Below are positions 52,483 through 61,559 of a DNA stretch of 64,000 bases, one piece after another. The stretch covers positions 13,041 through 77,040 of the forward strand of contig JAHEZH010000003.1 of the NCBI GenBank assembly GCA_023251155.1, read 5' to 3'. Both the position numbers and the translations under genes were made by a program. Within the stretch, counting starts at the first letter, position 1; every line of letters begins with the position of its first letter. Origin of the DNA: Flammeovirgaceae bacterium (GTDB lineage: Bacteria > Bacteroidota > Bacteroidia > Cytophagales > Cyclobacteriaceae). The notes beneath the pieces were generated by a model. It was not told the origin of the DNA. It was given only the letters and a program-made list of their open reading frames with translations, and made no database searches.

Positions 52483-52970
52483 TAGATTTGCGTAGCCTGG
52501 TCTTTCTTCACAACAAGAGTACCCGCTATAATATCATGAAGCGCTTGCTTTTTCTCCGTAAATGCGGCAATGATATAGCCAATTAAAAAAGTTAAATTGG
52601 ATAACAACCTGCAAAGGTTACGAACAAACGCTTTCCCGAAATCAAGTTTATTGCCATTCAAATCGGTTACCTTAATTCCCATAGCCAGCTTGCCTACGGT
52701 AGCCTGAGTCTTGGATGACTCCATAAACGTGAAATATAAAATCTGAACAGCCATGGCTACAATAAAGTAGGTTCCGGCCATTGCCATAATGACGGCCACC
52801 ATTCCACCTACCTGTTCCGGATCTTCCATATCCATAGTACTCATTCCACCGGCCGCTCCAATTCCTATGGCCGCCAGTAGAGGTACGATAATAAACATTT
52901 GGAGTAACCAGATAATGATTGAATCAATGATGATGGCTACCAGACGTTGGCCGAAGCTTGCATAATTCAT
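52482..52970 (-). CDS. RDD-family membrane protein
   Basis: 162 residues with three to four membrane helices. The RDD features are ASFGQRLVAIIIDSIII (4-20) and GKLAMGIKVTDLNGNKLDFGKAFVRN (about 93-118). RDD proteins are small multipass proteins, some working as sodium/proton antiporters. No partner nearby beyond DUF2752 and TM2 proteins upstream on the same strand, 89 bases away. Confidence 0.9.
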   Translation of the reverse strand: MNYASFGQRLVAIIIDSIIIWLLQMFIIVPLLAAIGIGAAGGMSTMDMEDPEQVGGMVAVIMAMAGTYFIVAMAVQILYFTFMESSKTQATVGKLAMGIKVTDLNGNKLDFGKAFVRNLCRLLSNLTFLIGYIIAAFTEKKQALHDIIAGTLVVKKDQATQI

Positions 52971-53059
52971 AAGTGTGTAGTTTAAGGTATGGTGTTATTT
53001 TTGATGAAATTTAGAAAAGATGAGAAACAGATCATAGAATCTCACAAAGCATTTTATTG

Positions 53060-53401
53060 TTAGTTAATGGTCTCCGATTGAAATTCCGCCGTGCTTCTTC
53101 TTTTAAATTTCAGAAAATCAAAACACAAATAACCTGCTGCTGCAGGTACGAGCAGGAAGATACTCCTGTTCGCTTCATCAGCTTTATCCACATCCAACCT
53201 TAGCAGGTGTGTGAATGCTGTGGTCATACCACAACCGGGGCATTCAAAATGAAAAAGTAATTTCCAAAGACAGGGTATGCCGATATCAATTGCCAGCGTT
53301 GCTTTGAGAACAGCAGATAAAAGCAGGTAAAGTAGTACCGATGCGGTGATGCTATTGGCTTTGTAATACCGAAAAAGAAACAAGAAACAGCGGCTATCCA
53401 T
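53060..53401 (-). CDS. DUF2752 membrane protein
   Basis: 113 residues with about three membrane helices. The family motif FECPGCGMTTAFTHLLR (about 52-68) is clear. It starts inside the end of the TM2 gene, with an 8-base overlap (ATGGATAG), so the two are translationally coupled. Role unknown. Confidence 0.9.
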   Translation of the reverse strand: MDSRCFLFLFRYYKANSITASVLLYLLLSAVLKATLAIDIGIPCLWKLLFHFECPGCGMTTAFTHLLRLDVDKADEANRSIFLLVPAAAGYLCFDFLKFKRRSTAEFQSETIN

Positions 53402-53711
53402 TATGGATCACGTTACCATCGGCATCTTTAAAGTTGCCCATTATAATGATAATAAAATCGACCAACATCCAGATACCACACCCGCCCAGAGTAAGAAGTT
53501 GGGCGACACCAATAGCAGTATGCCCTGTATAAAAGCGATGCACCCCAAATACGCCCAGGAACCAGCACAGTAACAGGCAGGTAAGCCAGCGGTTATCCTT
53601 GATTAACCCGGGAGGAGGAAGCTGCCGCACTCCGCACCGGGGGCAAATCTCTGCTCTTATATTAATCAGTGAACCACATTCCGTACAGTATTTCTCGTTC
53701 TCTGATTTCAT
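53394..53711 (-). CDS. zinc-ribbon plus TM2-domain membrane protein
   Basis: 105 residues from the ATG at 53711; the open frame runs 26 codons further upstream but its product has no zinc-ribbon pattern. A four-cysteine zinc ribbon (CTECGSLINIRAEICPRCG, about 9-28) is followed by the TM2 domain with two helices around FGVHRFYTGH (about 55-64) and a polar turn. Overlaps the DUF2752 gene. Function unknown. Confidence 0.88.
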   Translation of the reverse strand: MKSENEKYCTECGSLINIRAEICPRCGVRQLPPPGLIKDNRWLTCLLLCWFLGVFGVHRFYTGHTAIGVAQLLTLGGCGIWMLVDFIIIIMGNFKDADGNVIHNG

Positions 53712-53908
53712 ATTAAAGTCAGTTTTAGTATACACTGATTGAACTTCATCTCTATAAATATAGTAAAGTCCTTTCTTCGGTAAAAGCAAAACTGCACTTT
53801 CAGAAAATTCTGATAACCCTCTTGCCTTTCATATAACTAACCTGTTTACGATAAGCGAGCTCTTCTTATATTGCCTCTCAGGAAAGTCCATACCTATTTA
53901 TTAACTAC

Positions 53909-56443
53909 ATGAAAAAACTTTTTTTCTCGCTTCTCTTATTTTCTACCCTGGCTTCTTTTGGCCAGGCCCCGCTTCAATCGCCCGATCAGTTTTTGGGCTA
54001 TGAGTTGGGTGAACGCTTCACCCGTCACCAACGGGTAGTGGATTACTTCAACTATATTGATGAGGCACTGCCCACAGTGAAAGTGACTCAATACGGTGAA
54101 ACATATGAGCACCGTCCTCTCATCTATGCGGTTGTTGCTTCGGCAGAAAACTTTGCCAACCTGGAGCAAATCCGTCAGGACAATTTGAAACGTGCCGGTG
54201 TGTTGGAAGGAACACCATCGGCCAATAAAGTTGCTATCGTTTGGCTGAGCTACAACGTGCATGGCAATGAAGCCAACTCGATGGAAGCATCAATGAAAAC
54301 ATTGTATGAATTAGTGAATCCTGCGAATACGAAATCAAAAGAGTGGTTGAAGAATACCGTAGTCATACTCGACCCGTGCCTCAACCCCGATGGTCGCGAT
54401 CGGTATGCAAACTTTTACAATCAATATGGCAACTTCCCTGCTAATGCAAGTGGTGATGCAAAAGAACACCGTGAGCCATGGCCAGGCGGAAGAGCAAATC
54501 ACTATTTGTTTGACCTTAACCGCGACTGGGCGTGGGAGACACAACAGGAATCCGTATCGCGTATAAAAATATATAACGAATGGTTCCCACATGTTCATGT
54601 TGACTTTCATGAGCAGGGATATAATAACCCATACTACTTCGCACCGGCAGTAGAACCTTATCACGAAGTGATCAGCAACTGGCAGCGTGAGTTCCAGACC
54701 ATGATTGGAAAAAACAACGCCAGGTACTTTGATGAACAAGGCTGGCTGTATTTCACTAAAGAAGTATTTGACTTGTACTATCCCAGCTATGGCGACACCT
54801 ATCCTACCTACAGCGGTGCTATTGGTATGACGTACGAGCAAGGTGGCGGTGGCTTTGGCGGATTGAGAATCACCACCAAAGAAGGAGATCCGCTTACACT
54901 GAAAGACCGGTTAACACATCACTTTACTGCTGGTATTTCTACAGTAGAGATCACCTCAGCAAATGCGGCCAAAGTAGTGGATGAGTTTGAAAAGTATGCC
55001 AAAGAAAACCTGAATGGACCTGCAGCTCCTTACAAAACGTATGTGATCAAAGCAGACAACAATACAGATAAGATTGAGAAAATTACAAAATGGATGGATA
55101 CTCATTCCATAAAGTACGGTCATGCAAGCGCTGGCAAAGCAGCTCGTGGATTTGAATACCAGACTCAGAGTGTGGTCAACTTTAATCTGACAACCGATGA
55201 CATTATCATCAGCGCACATCAGCCAAAGTCACGTTTCATTACTACTTTGTTCGAACCGCAATCAAAACTTCCTGACTCTGCCACCTATGATATCACCGCC
55301 TGGAACCTGATGTACAATTACGATCTCAAAGCCTATGCGCTTAATGAGCGTATCAATGTAGGTAAAGCTTACCAGGCAAAAGCAGTGGATAATGCTTCTG
55401 TTGCCGCCAAGCCGTATGCGTATATTTTCAAATACCAAAGCGTGAAAGATGTAGAGTTCCTTGCTTCTCTTTTGCAGAAAGGGGTGAAAGTACGGGCCTC
55501 CTCAAAGTCGTTTACCACCGCGGGACAAAACTTTGATGCGGGGTCGTTGATCGTTACCCGCAGAAACAACGAAAGTCTTGTGGATTTTGATAACACCGTG
55601 CAGCGTATTGCCAAAACCATGGGAAGAAAAATCTATACCACGACAACGGGCTTTGTGGATAAAGGAAAAGATTTTGGATCGGGCTATGTCGATTTTATAA
55701 AGGCTCCTAAAGTAGCCGTGTTGATTGGTGAACAAACCTCTTCCCTTAGCGCAGGTGAGATCTGGTATTTCTTTGAGCAACAATTACATTATCCCATCAC
55801 CCAGATAGGTACGGATTATTTCAAAAGCATCGACCTGAAAAAGTATGATGTATTGGTTGTGCCGGAGGGATATTACCGAATCTTTGACGAAGGAACACTG
55901 GAGTCGGTTTCTGGCTGGGTAGCTGGCGGAGGACGATTGATTGTGATTGCCAATGGTACTTCTTCTTTCGCTGAGAAAAAAGGATTCGCACTGAAGCCCT
56001 ATGCTACGGAAGCAGAAAAAACAGAAGCGGAGAAAAAAGAAAAAGAAGCGAAAGAAAAATCATTGCTCACCCGATACGAAGATGCAGAACGCAAACAATT
56101 ATCAGAAGCGATATCGGGTGCCATCTACAAAGTGGCGGTGGATAATTCACATCCCCTGGCATACGGCCTGCGCGATACGTACTTCACTTTAAAAACAAAC
56201 GAACTACGCTATGGCTACCTTGAAAATGGGTGGAATGTAGGAGTGATCAAAGGCAACGCGAAACCCGTACAGGGTTTTGCCGGATCGGTCATCAACAAAA
56301 AAATGTCCAACAGCCTTGTGTTTGGTGTTGAAGAGAAGGGTCAGGGCAAAGTAGTTTACCTTGTTGATAATCCATTGTTCCGTTGCTTCTGGGAAAATGG
56401 AAAGATGGTGTTCTCCAATGCCGTCTTTATGGTAGGACAATGA
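53909..56443 (+). CDS. M14-family zinc carboxypeptidase
   Basis: 844 residues with a signal peptide (ends SFGQ). The carboxypeptidase domain (about 25-330) has zinc ligands His118 and Glu121 (NVHGNEAN), His in VDFHEQ (about 234), substrate Arg in NPDGRDR and catalytic Glu310 (TYEQGGGG). The C-terminal 500 residues are a second, non-catalytic part with a class I glutamine-amidotransferase-like fold (VAVLIGEQTSSLSAGEIWYF, about 590-720). It is likely exported and trims C-terminal residues from peptides. Strong terminator after it. Confidence 0.92.
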   Translation: MKKLFFSLLLFSTLASFGQAPLQSPDQFLGYELGERFTRHQRVVDYFNYIDEALPTVKVTQYGETYEHRPLIYAVVASAENFANLEQIRQDNLKRAGVLEGTPSANKVAIVWLSYNVHGNEANSMEASMKTLYELVNPANTKSKEWLKNTVVILDPCLNPDGRDRYANFYNQYGNFPANASGDAKEHREPWPGGRANHYLFDLNRDWAWETQQESVSRIKIYNEWFPHVHVDFHEQGYNNPYYFAPAVEPYHEVISNWQREFQTMIGKNNARYFDEQGWLYFTKEVFDLYYPSYGDTYPTYSGAIGMTYEQGGGGFGGLRITTKEGDPLTLKDRLTHHFTAGISTVEITSANAAKVVDEFEKYAKENLNGPAAPYKTYVIKADNNTDKIEKITKWMDTHSIKYGHASAGKAARGFEYQTQSVVNFNLTTDDIIISAHQPKSRFITTLFEPQSKLPDSATYDITAWNLMYNYDLKAYALNERINVGKAYQAKAVDNASVAAKPYAYIFKYQSVKDVEFLASLLQKGVKVRASSKSFTTAGQNFDAGSLIVTRRNNESLVDFDNTVQRIAKTMGRKIYTTTTGFVDKGKDFGSGYVDFIKAPKVAVLIGEQTSSLSAGEIWYFFEQQLHYPITQIGTDYFKSIDLKKYDVLVVPEGYYRIFDEGTLESVSGWVAGGGRLIVIANGTSSFAEKKGFALKPYATEAEKTEAEKKEKEAKEKSLLTRYEDAERKQLSEAISGAIYKVAVDNSHPLAYGLRDTYFTLKTNELRYGYLENGWNVGVIKGNAKPVQGFAGSVINKKMSNSLVFGVEEKGQGKVVYLVDNPLFRCFWENGKMVFSNAVFMVGQ

Positions 56444-56473
56444 GCGATTGATTCGATTAAACAATCACGTAAC

Positions 56474-56507
56474 AAAACAGGCTGTCTTGGAGAAGGCAGC
56501 CTGTTTT
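56474..56507 (+). terminator. terminator of the M14 peptidase gene
   Basis: AAAACAGGCTG and CAGCCTGTTTT are perfect 11-bp arms with a 12-base loop and T-rich end. A second small repeat, ACCGGT at 56534-56539 and 56544-56549, lies further on and may end the leftward exonuclease transcript. Confidence 0.78.
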
Positions 56508-56573
56508 CGTTTATGGGCTGGGCGAAATCATCTACCGGTATAAACCGGTCAATTGCAATTCCGCATTGAACCA

Positions 56574-57290
56574 TCAAGGCGTAGTCACGATGTTCTTTTC
56601 ATCAATCAGGTTTATGCACTTATAGCGCAGGTAAAGCTGGGCGATGGCAATCACATCGCCCAAACAATATTCAGCAATCTTGGTCAGATTCTTTTCCTTG
56701 TAATACACTTCACTTACCTGCGATCCATCCATCACTCCCTTGCTGGAGGGGATATCAAAAATTGCCGCCAGCAGATCGAGTGACGTGTAATGTTTGTAGT
56801 CTCCAAACTTCCACATGTCCATCGTATCCAAATGGGTTACTTCCCACGGCTTACGTCCGGATTGGTTTAGTAAGGCCGGTGGCACTACGGCATTGATCAA
56901 CATCCTGCGACACAGGAAAGGAAAATCAAATTCCTTACCATTATGAGCGCACAATCTTGTGTTGCCATCCATTTTATCCAGCATGGCTTTAAATTCCAGA
57001 AGCAGTTTCTTTTCGTCATGGTCGGCGAAGTACTTTATCTTCAATCCCATCTCGCCTTTTTCATTTTCAGTGTACTTGCCCACCGCAATCACCACAATTC
57101 GGGCAAACTCGGCATAGATTCCCGATCGGTTATAAAACAATTCTTCATCCGTCTGGCTTTCTTCCCTTCTTAAAAAACCGGCCTTGCGTGCCCACTGTAT
57201 TTTAAGGCGTTCACTTAATGTGGTATAGTTGTCCGTACAGCCAATGGTTTCAATATCCAAAAAAAGGATGTCGCGTAGTTCAGCATTCAT
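56574..57290 (-). CDS. predicted 3'-5' exonuclease, PolB-like (DnaQ fold)
   Basis: 238 residues. Exo motif I LDIETIG (Asp12, Glu14), motif II AHNGKEFDFPFL (about 116-127) and motif III YCLGDVIAIAQLY (about 208-220) are in order. This is the stand-alone PolB-exonuclease-like family (PF10108 type). It may act in DNA or RNA processing. Monocistronic; divergent from the small membrane protein gene. Confidence 0.88.
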   Translation of the reverse strand: MNAELRDILFLDIETIGCTDNYTTLSERLKIQWARKAGFLRREESQTDEELFYNRSGIYAEFARIVVIAVGKYTENEKGEMGLKIKYFADHDEKKLLLEFKAMLDKMDGNTRLCAHNGKEFDFPFLCRRMLINAVVPPALLNQSGRKPWEVTHLDTMDMWKFGDYKHYTSLDLLAAIFDIPSSKGVMDGSQVSEVYYKEKNLTKIAEYCLGDVIAIAQLYLRYKCINLIDEKNIVTTP

Positions 57291-57340
57291 ATAACTAAGA
57301 TAAAATAAAGACTGGTATAATCCTTGCCTCTAACCGAAGG

Positions 57341-57649
57341 ATGAGATGGCAAATTCTATTTGTTTTCTATAAACGTTTCTATTGGATGACAATAGGTGTT
57401 TCATTGCTCACCTGCCTCCTGTTCGTTCAGTCGGGCGACCCCAAAGCAATCGTTCTCTTTCTATGGACAAAACTTATCACCAACGGAGTAGCGCTTCTTT
57501 TCCTGCACCTCTTTGACAGGGATAAGCTCTACTTCTTTTACAACCTGGGTTATTCCGCCAGAAGGCTTTCTGTTCTTTCGTTTGTGTTCGATCTTTTACT
57601 CTGGTCACTATTACTGTCGTTAACCCTGATTATCCATGAAAACAGTTAA
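57341..57649 (+). CDS. small three-helix membrane protein next to an ABC ATPase
   Basis: 102 residues with three hydrophobic helices (about 15-31, 39-56, 78-98) and a positive N-terminus (MRWQILFVFYKRFYW). A cytosolic-type stretch FDRDKLYFFYNLGYSARRL (about 58-76) lies between helices two and three. No known family motif. Ninety-three bases upstream of the ABC ATPase gene on the same strand, so it may be its membrane partner. Confidence 0.6.
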   Translation: MRWQILFVFYKRFYWMTIGVSLLTCLLFVQSGDPKAIVLFLWTKLITNGVALLFLHLFDRDKLYFFYNLGYSARRLSVLSFVFDLLLWSLLLSLTLIIHENS

Positions 57650-57684
57650 AGGAATGGCACGACGATAAAAAACCAGCGTTCCCT

Positions 57685-57698
57685 GTAAAAATTTTTAC
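57685..57698. promoter_or_regulatory. 14-bp palindrome upstream of the ABC ATPase gene
   Basis: GTAAAAATTTTTAC is a perfect palindrome, 44 bases upstream of the ATPase ATG and after the small membrane gene. It may be an operator or just an A/T-rich coincidence. Confidence 0.28.
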
Positions 57699-57742
57699 TC
57701 TGCTGCCCGCAGTTTATATCCCGATTTTAATTTCTCTTTTAT

Positions 57743-58393
57743 ATGACATTGGAATTCGATGGTGTACAATTTGGCTTTGACGAGCGACTACTCCTTTCAG
57801 GTATTTATCTGAAGTGTGAAACAGGTAAAATAACAGGATTGCTCGGCAGAAATGGATCAGGAAAAAGTACACTTTTAAAAATTGCATTTGGTGCTTTGCG
57901 TGCAGAAACTTTGTCTGTCCGTATCGATGGAAAAGTAATTCTGCCGCCTGCGTTCTGCTCACGCGAAATTGTCTATCTCCCCCAGGACAGTTTTATCCCT
58001 GATGATCTATCGTTAAGGAAAATCCTGAAGCTGTACGAGGTGAGTGAACCTTCTATTCTCCAATCATTTCCCGAACTCGAACACAATCTTTCATTGAATG
58101 CCGACGAGCTATCCGGCGGAAGACGAAGGCTGTTTGAAGTCGTGCTCGTGTTACATTCGAAAGCTGCATTCTGCTTGCTGGATGAGCCGTTCACCGGGCT
58201 CACTCCGGTAGTAGTTGAACGACTTCAGGAAGTTATCCAGAAGCTAAAATCAACGAAAGGAATTCTAATTACCGACCATCTCTATCGCCAGGTGATCAGC
58301 CTGTCTGATACACTTTACCTGCTGGCCAATGGAACAACTCATTTAATAAAAAATAAAGAAGATTTAATTCAACGAGGGTACCTGATTGAATAG
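57743..58393 (+). CDS. ABC transporter ATP-binding protein
   Basis: 216 residues, one nucleotide-binding domain. Walker A GRNGSGKST (35-43), Q-loop (Gln81), signature LSGGRRR (123-129), Walker B FCLLDEP (143-149) and H-loop TDH (about 177) are all intact. No ABC permease is encoded nearby apart from the 102-residue protein. Its stop TAG abuts the stop of the convergent DUF4349 gene (TAGCTA). Confidence 0.9.
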   Translation: MTLEFDGVQFGFDERLLLSGIYLKCETGKITGLLGRNGSGKSTLLKIAFGALRAETLSVRIDGKVILPPAFCSREIVYLPQDSFIPDDLSLRKILKLYEVSEPSILQSFPELEHNLSLNADELSGGRRRLFEVVLVLHSKAAFCLLDEPFTGLTPVVVERLQEVIQKLKSTKGILITDHLYRQVISLSDTLYLLANGTTHLIKNKEDLIQRGYLIE

Positions 58394-59290
58394 CTATTGG
58401 TTAACACGATTAATGATACTCGGTAATACTTTGTCAATGATCAGTAAAAGAAAGAATGCAAATACAGCTGCGAGCGCAATGATTGCTATGGACAACAAAT
58501 AATATTGAACAGCCCATTCGAACGAAACCTTTAGCCGGTGCAGCAAACTTATGGGCCGAATTGCCCTCGCTTCCAATAATGTAAAACGAAACGTACAGAA
58601 CTCATTCTCTTCATCAAAATCACCTAACGTTACGCCAAGACTTTGTAGTTCCTGTTCTATTTCCAATACGCGATTTTGCAAGTTGATAAACTCTTCAATG
58701 CGTCCGCTCTGCTTCTTTATCTCCAGCAAAGATTGTCTGGTGATTTCAAGAGACGCTTTCTTTGCATTAAGCGCATTAAATTCATTGGTCTTATCAATCT
58801 TGATGATCTCCTTTGACCCAATCGTTCCTATTTTCAAAAGCGCAACATAAAATGAATCGAATTTTTGCGGGGGGATGCCTATCAGTAAGTGAAGTTCTCG
58901 GGTCCCTTTCTTACCCGCATTCTGTTCATATTGTATTATGGCATTTTCACTCTTAATTTTTGCTCGGAGATTTTGCTCATCTTCATCAAACTTTGAACTC
59001 CGTGATTTTACTGTAGCCGTCTTTTCATACTTCTGGTCTACATCTACTTGCGGTGAAGCCCCATTCTGCAATGTTCCCGGATTTGGTGTCTTGTCATACT
59101 TATAGCGATCACTAGCGTAATTCCTTTTTACATTTTCCAGTTCCGAAAAAAAATCAGAAAAATACTCTTCTTGTGCTTCGTTGGCTCCGGTGGTATAGCC
59201 GTATACAAAGCGGAAAACAAAAAGAAATGCGAACCCAACCGCTACAAAAAGCAAGGTCTTGATTACGCGTCTTTTAAAAGGTGTTTTCAT
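58394..59290 (-). CDS. DUF4349 membrane protein
   Basis: 298 residues with a membrane helix near each end (about 11-30 and 262-285) and a central periplasmic-type region with a helical hairpin (about 185-215, KKQSGRIEEFINLQNRVLEIE) and the DUF4349 segment RELHLLIGIPPQKFDSFYVAL. Some DUF4349 proteins act as secreted or membrane stress proteins. It is downstream of the unknown 134-residue gene on the same strand. Confidence 0.85.
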   Translation of the reverse strand: MKTPFKRRVIKTLLFVAVGFAFLFVFRFVYGYTTGANEAQEEYFSDFFSELENVKRNYASDRYKYDKTPNPGTLQNGASPQVDVDQKYEKTATVKSRSSKFDEDEQNLRAKIKSENAIIQYEQNAGKKGTRELHLLIGIPPQKFDSFYVALLKIGTIGSKEIIKIDKTNEFNALNAKKASLEITRQSLLEIKKQSGRIEEFINLQNRVLEIEQELQSLGVTLGDFDEENEFCTFRFTLLEARAIRPISLLHRLKVSFEWAVQYYLLSIAIIALAAVFAFFLLLIIDKVLPSIINRVNQ

Positions 59291-59330
59291 TAGTGGGAGG
59301 GGTTAGTGAGGTTGATGAAAATTACAATCT

Positions 59331-59735
59331 TTAAGAGTGAAGGACACCCTCCCTGTCAAGCTCCTTAATAAAGGAAAGATTTGCTTCGCAGATGGAATCT
59401 GGCACAAACACAAATCGCTTGTCATGGATTTTTCCACCCACATAGTAACTCACCCAATATTCATTGTTAAGGTGAAATACATTTTCCTGGATGGGTTCAA
59501 TTAACGCACTGCTTTTTGCGGATACATTTTCCAAAAAATGACGAAGAGTGGAAGTCTTCTGCTGCTCACCCTCTTTTTCGCCGTAGCCGGTACTCGCTAC
59601 AATTGCGTTCTCAATGGTAAAATCATTTCTATTGATGAGGTACACTTTCCAATCATAGGTATCCAACAATGTTTTCTCTCTTGCTATGGCCACCGTCACG
59701 TTACTTACTTCCGGTATATCTATGTCTTTCTTCAT
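59331..59735 (-). CDS. conserved unknown protein of Bacteroidota
   Basis: 134 residues, soluble, no signal. From memory it resembles a widespread Bacteroidota protein with the same pattern (DWKVYLINRND, TSTLRHFLE, NEYWVSYYVGG, RFVFVPDSI), for which some database records carry a misplaced phenylalanyl-tRNA synthetase label. No tRNA-synthetase motif is visible here. It lies between lipB and the DUF4349 gene on the same strand and is probably cotranscribed. Function unknown. Confidence 0.7.
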   Translation of the reverse strand: MKKDIDIPEVSNVTVAIAREKTLLDTYDWKVYLINRNDFTIENAIVASTGYGEKEGEQQKTSTLRHFLENVSAKSSALIEPIQENVFHLNNEYWVSYYVGGKIHDKRFVFVPDSICEANLSFIKELDREGVLHS

Positions 59736-59752
59736 TTCTAAAATTCGCCTTA

Positions 59753-60466
59753 CTAGTACGTTAATTCCATTTCAAACAAAGCCGCTATTTTCGATTTTAA
59801 TATTGCATTTACTTGGTCTATGTCTTGTGCACTTCCCAGCTCCTTTTCCAATGATGTTACCGCTTTATCCGTAATGCCACACGCAACAATATTTTTGAAA
59901 TAGGAAAGATCGGCATTCACATTAAAGGCAAGTCCGTGCATGGTCACCCACCGGCTTGTCTTCACACCCAGCGCACATATTTTTCTGGCCGCATTACCTT
60001 CCCCGATCCACACACCGGTAAGGCCTGCTATCCTACCCGCCTCAATTCCGAATTCATTCAATGTCTGGATCACCGATTCTTCGAGCAAGCGCATGTAGTG
60101 ATGGATATCCGTAAAAAAATTTTCCAGATCCATTACCGGATAAACAACAATCTGCCCCGGGCCATGGTAGGTAATATCACCTCCACGATTGATGTGGTAA
60201 TAGGTGGCTCCAATGGAGGGAAGATTTTCTTTATCGATCAGCAGATTACTTTCTTCACCACTCTTGCCCAACGTGTACACATGCGGATGCTGGCAGAAAA
60301 TAAGAAAATTATCCGTTGCTTTCTGATCTGACTCAGGCAAGTCGCGATTCCCTTTCTTTATTTCGAGTATATCGTTAAACAATTTGGTTTGATAATCCCA
60401 CGCCTGCTGATAGTCAACAACGCCCAGATTGATAAACTTTACTTTACGATGGATGATGGAATTCAA
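59753..60466 (-). CDS. lipB: octanoyl-ACP transferase LipB
   Basis: 237 residues. TTG start at 60466: an upstream stop codon excludes earlier starts and no ATG precedes the family region. The catalytic Lys162 (ARKICALGVKT) and Cys196 (IVACGITDKAVTSL) are present, with the RGGDITYHGPGQIVVYP motif (94-110). LipB attaches octanoate to lipoyl domains, the first step of lipoate synthesis. Seventeen bases upstream of the 134-residue gene. Confidence 0.95.
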   Translation of the reverse strand: MNSIIHRKVKFINLGVVDYQQAWDYQTKLFNDILEIKKGNRDLPESDQKATDNFLIFCQHPHVYTLGKSGEESNLLIDKENLPSIGATYYHINRGGDITYHGPGQIVVYPVMDLENFFTDIHHYMRLLEESVIQTLNEFGIEAGRIAGLTGVWIGEGNAARKICALGVKTSRWVTMHGLAFNVNADLSYFKNIVACGITDKAVTSLEKELGSAQDIDQVNAILKSKIAALFEMELTY

Positions 60467-60500
60467 TGTCGATATGATCTAAACATGACCTAAACCTAAA

Positions 60501-60515
60501 CACACGCAGCGTGTG
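60501..60515. promoter_or_regulatory. 15-base palindrome between the isomerase and lipB
   Basis: CACACGC, one central A, GCGTGTG. It lies in the 59-base gap; it could end the isomerase transcript or be an operator of lipB. No T-tract supports a terminator. Confidence 0.3.
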
Positions 60516-60525
60516 CAAAAGTTCG

Positions 60526-61524
60526 TTACTTTATTTTTGCTAATTCTTCTTTTAGAAAATCCACCGTCTCCAGAGAGTCGGGCTCTACCCCGTTTTCTTT
60601 CGCCAGGGAAAACGAAATCCAATCGATCAGGTGAATGAGATAGTAGTATTGCTCCAGCAAAGAAGCTCCCTCCGCTACAATATCAATGATGGGATTCGAT
60701 TGCTTCTCGAAAATAGGGCGACAGATTTCCATGCGCTTTGCTACACGCTCATGGTCATGGTCCGAATACAAATAAACCACCTGTACCTGACTCAGGATAT
60801 TTTCAGGAAAACGCCATCCGGTTATTTCATTGTGATTCATTTCCGGAAATGTATTCACATGCGCCAGCTGCTTTGCGTTTTCATTCAACTGATTTTGAAA
60901 ACGAATCGCGATCGGGTTCAATCTTCCATCACAGTAAATAAAAGGAAGTTTTCCTTTCAGTTTTCGCGCAATCAATTCCGCCTGCGCCTGTATCGCTTTC
61001 TCTCCCCGATTGAGATATTCGATAGCATTTTCTGTTTCCTTTATAAATGCGGCCCCAATCAGGTTCGTATGATACAACGCATACAAAAGCGAAATCATCA
61101 TGTACCCCAGCTGCCCGCGAAGACTTCCTTTGCTGGCAGGAAACTGGATGTAATAGAGGTTGTACTCCTTCGCCAGCTCCAGCATTTTTCCACCTGACGA
61201 AATGCAGATGATGTGCGCCCGCTTCAGCATTGCTTTTTGTATGGCCGACAATGTTTCTTCCGTATTGCCACTGTACGAGCAGGCAATGAACAAAGTATGC
61301 GGACTCACAAACTGCGGAATGTTGTACCCTTTACATACCGTGATCGGAATGGGCACTCTCCCAAACGTAAGCGACTCAACGATATTCGCTCCAATACCCG
61401 ATCCGCCCATACCCGTGATCAATATGTTGCGAATGTCACTGCCCGGCCGTACCAAATCCACCGCTTGCCCTATGCGCAAGGCATCGGCTAATTGTTTTGT
61501 AAACCCTTCTATCAAATTCTTCAC
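60526..61524 (-). CDS. phosphoglucose/phosphomannose isomerase-type SIS protein
   Basis: 332 residues with GTG start at 61524. Two SIS domains: ITGMGGSGIGANIVES and SYSGNTEETL (about 83-92) are the sugar-phosphate-binding motifs; the C-terminal part has FPEMNHNEITGW and the late HLIDW. It resembles the bifunctional phosphoglucose/phosphomannose isomerase of archaea and some bacteria, which supply fructose 6-phosphate or mannose for glycans. Same-strand neighbour of lipB. Confidence 0.88.
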   Translation of the reverse strand: MKNLIEGFTKQLADALRIGQAVDLVRPGSDIRNILITGMGGSGIGANIVESLTFGRVPIPITVCKGYNIPQFVSPHTLFIACSYSGNTEETLSAIQKAMLKRAHIICISSGGKMLELAKEYNLYYIQFPASKGSLRGQLGYMMISLLYALYHTNLIGAAFIKETENAIEYLNRGEKAIQAQAELIARKLKGKLPFIYCDGRLNPIAIRFQNQLNENAKQLAHVNTFPEMNHNEITGWRFPENILSQVQVVYLYSDHDHERVAKRMEICRPIFEKQSNPIIDIVAEGASLLEQYYYLIHLIDWISFSLAKENGVEPDSLETVDFLKEELAKIK

Positions 61525-61547
61525 AATTCTTTTTTAAATTCAGTAAC

Positions 61548-61555
61548 CAAAGGTA
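61548..61555 (-). promoter_or_regulatory. -7 promoter element of the isomerase gene
   Basis: TACCTTTG on the minus strand matches TAnnTTTG, 23 bases upstream of the GTG at 61524, with TTTT 19 bases before it. Confidence 0.45.
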
Positions 61556-61559
61556 GATC

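Noticed and set aside
53712..53789. 26-codon extension of the TM2 gene
   Set aside because: The ATG at 53711 starts the zinc-ribbon protein; the upstream part is not similar to anything.
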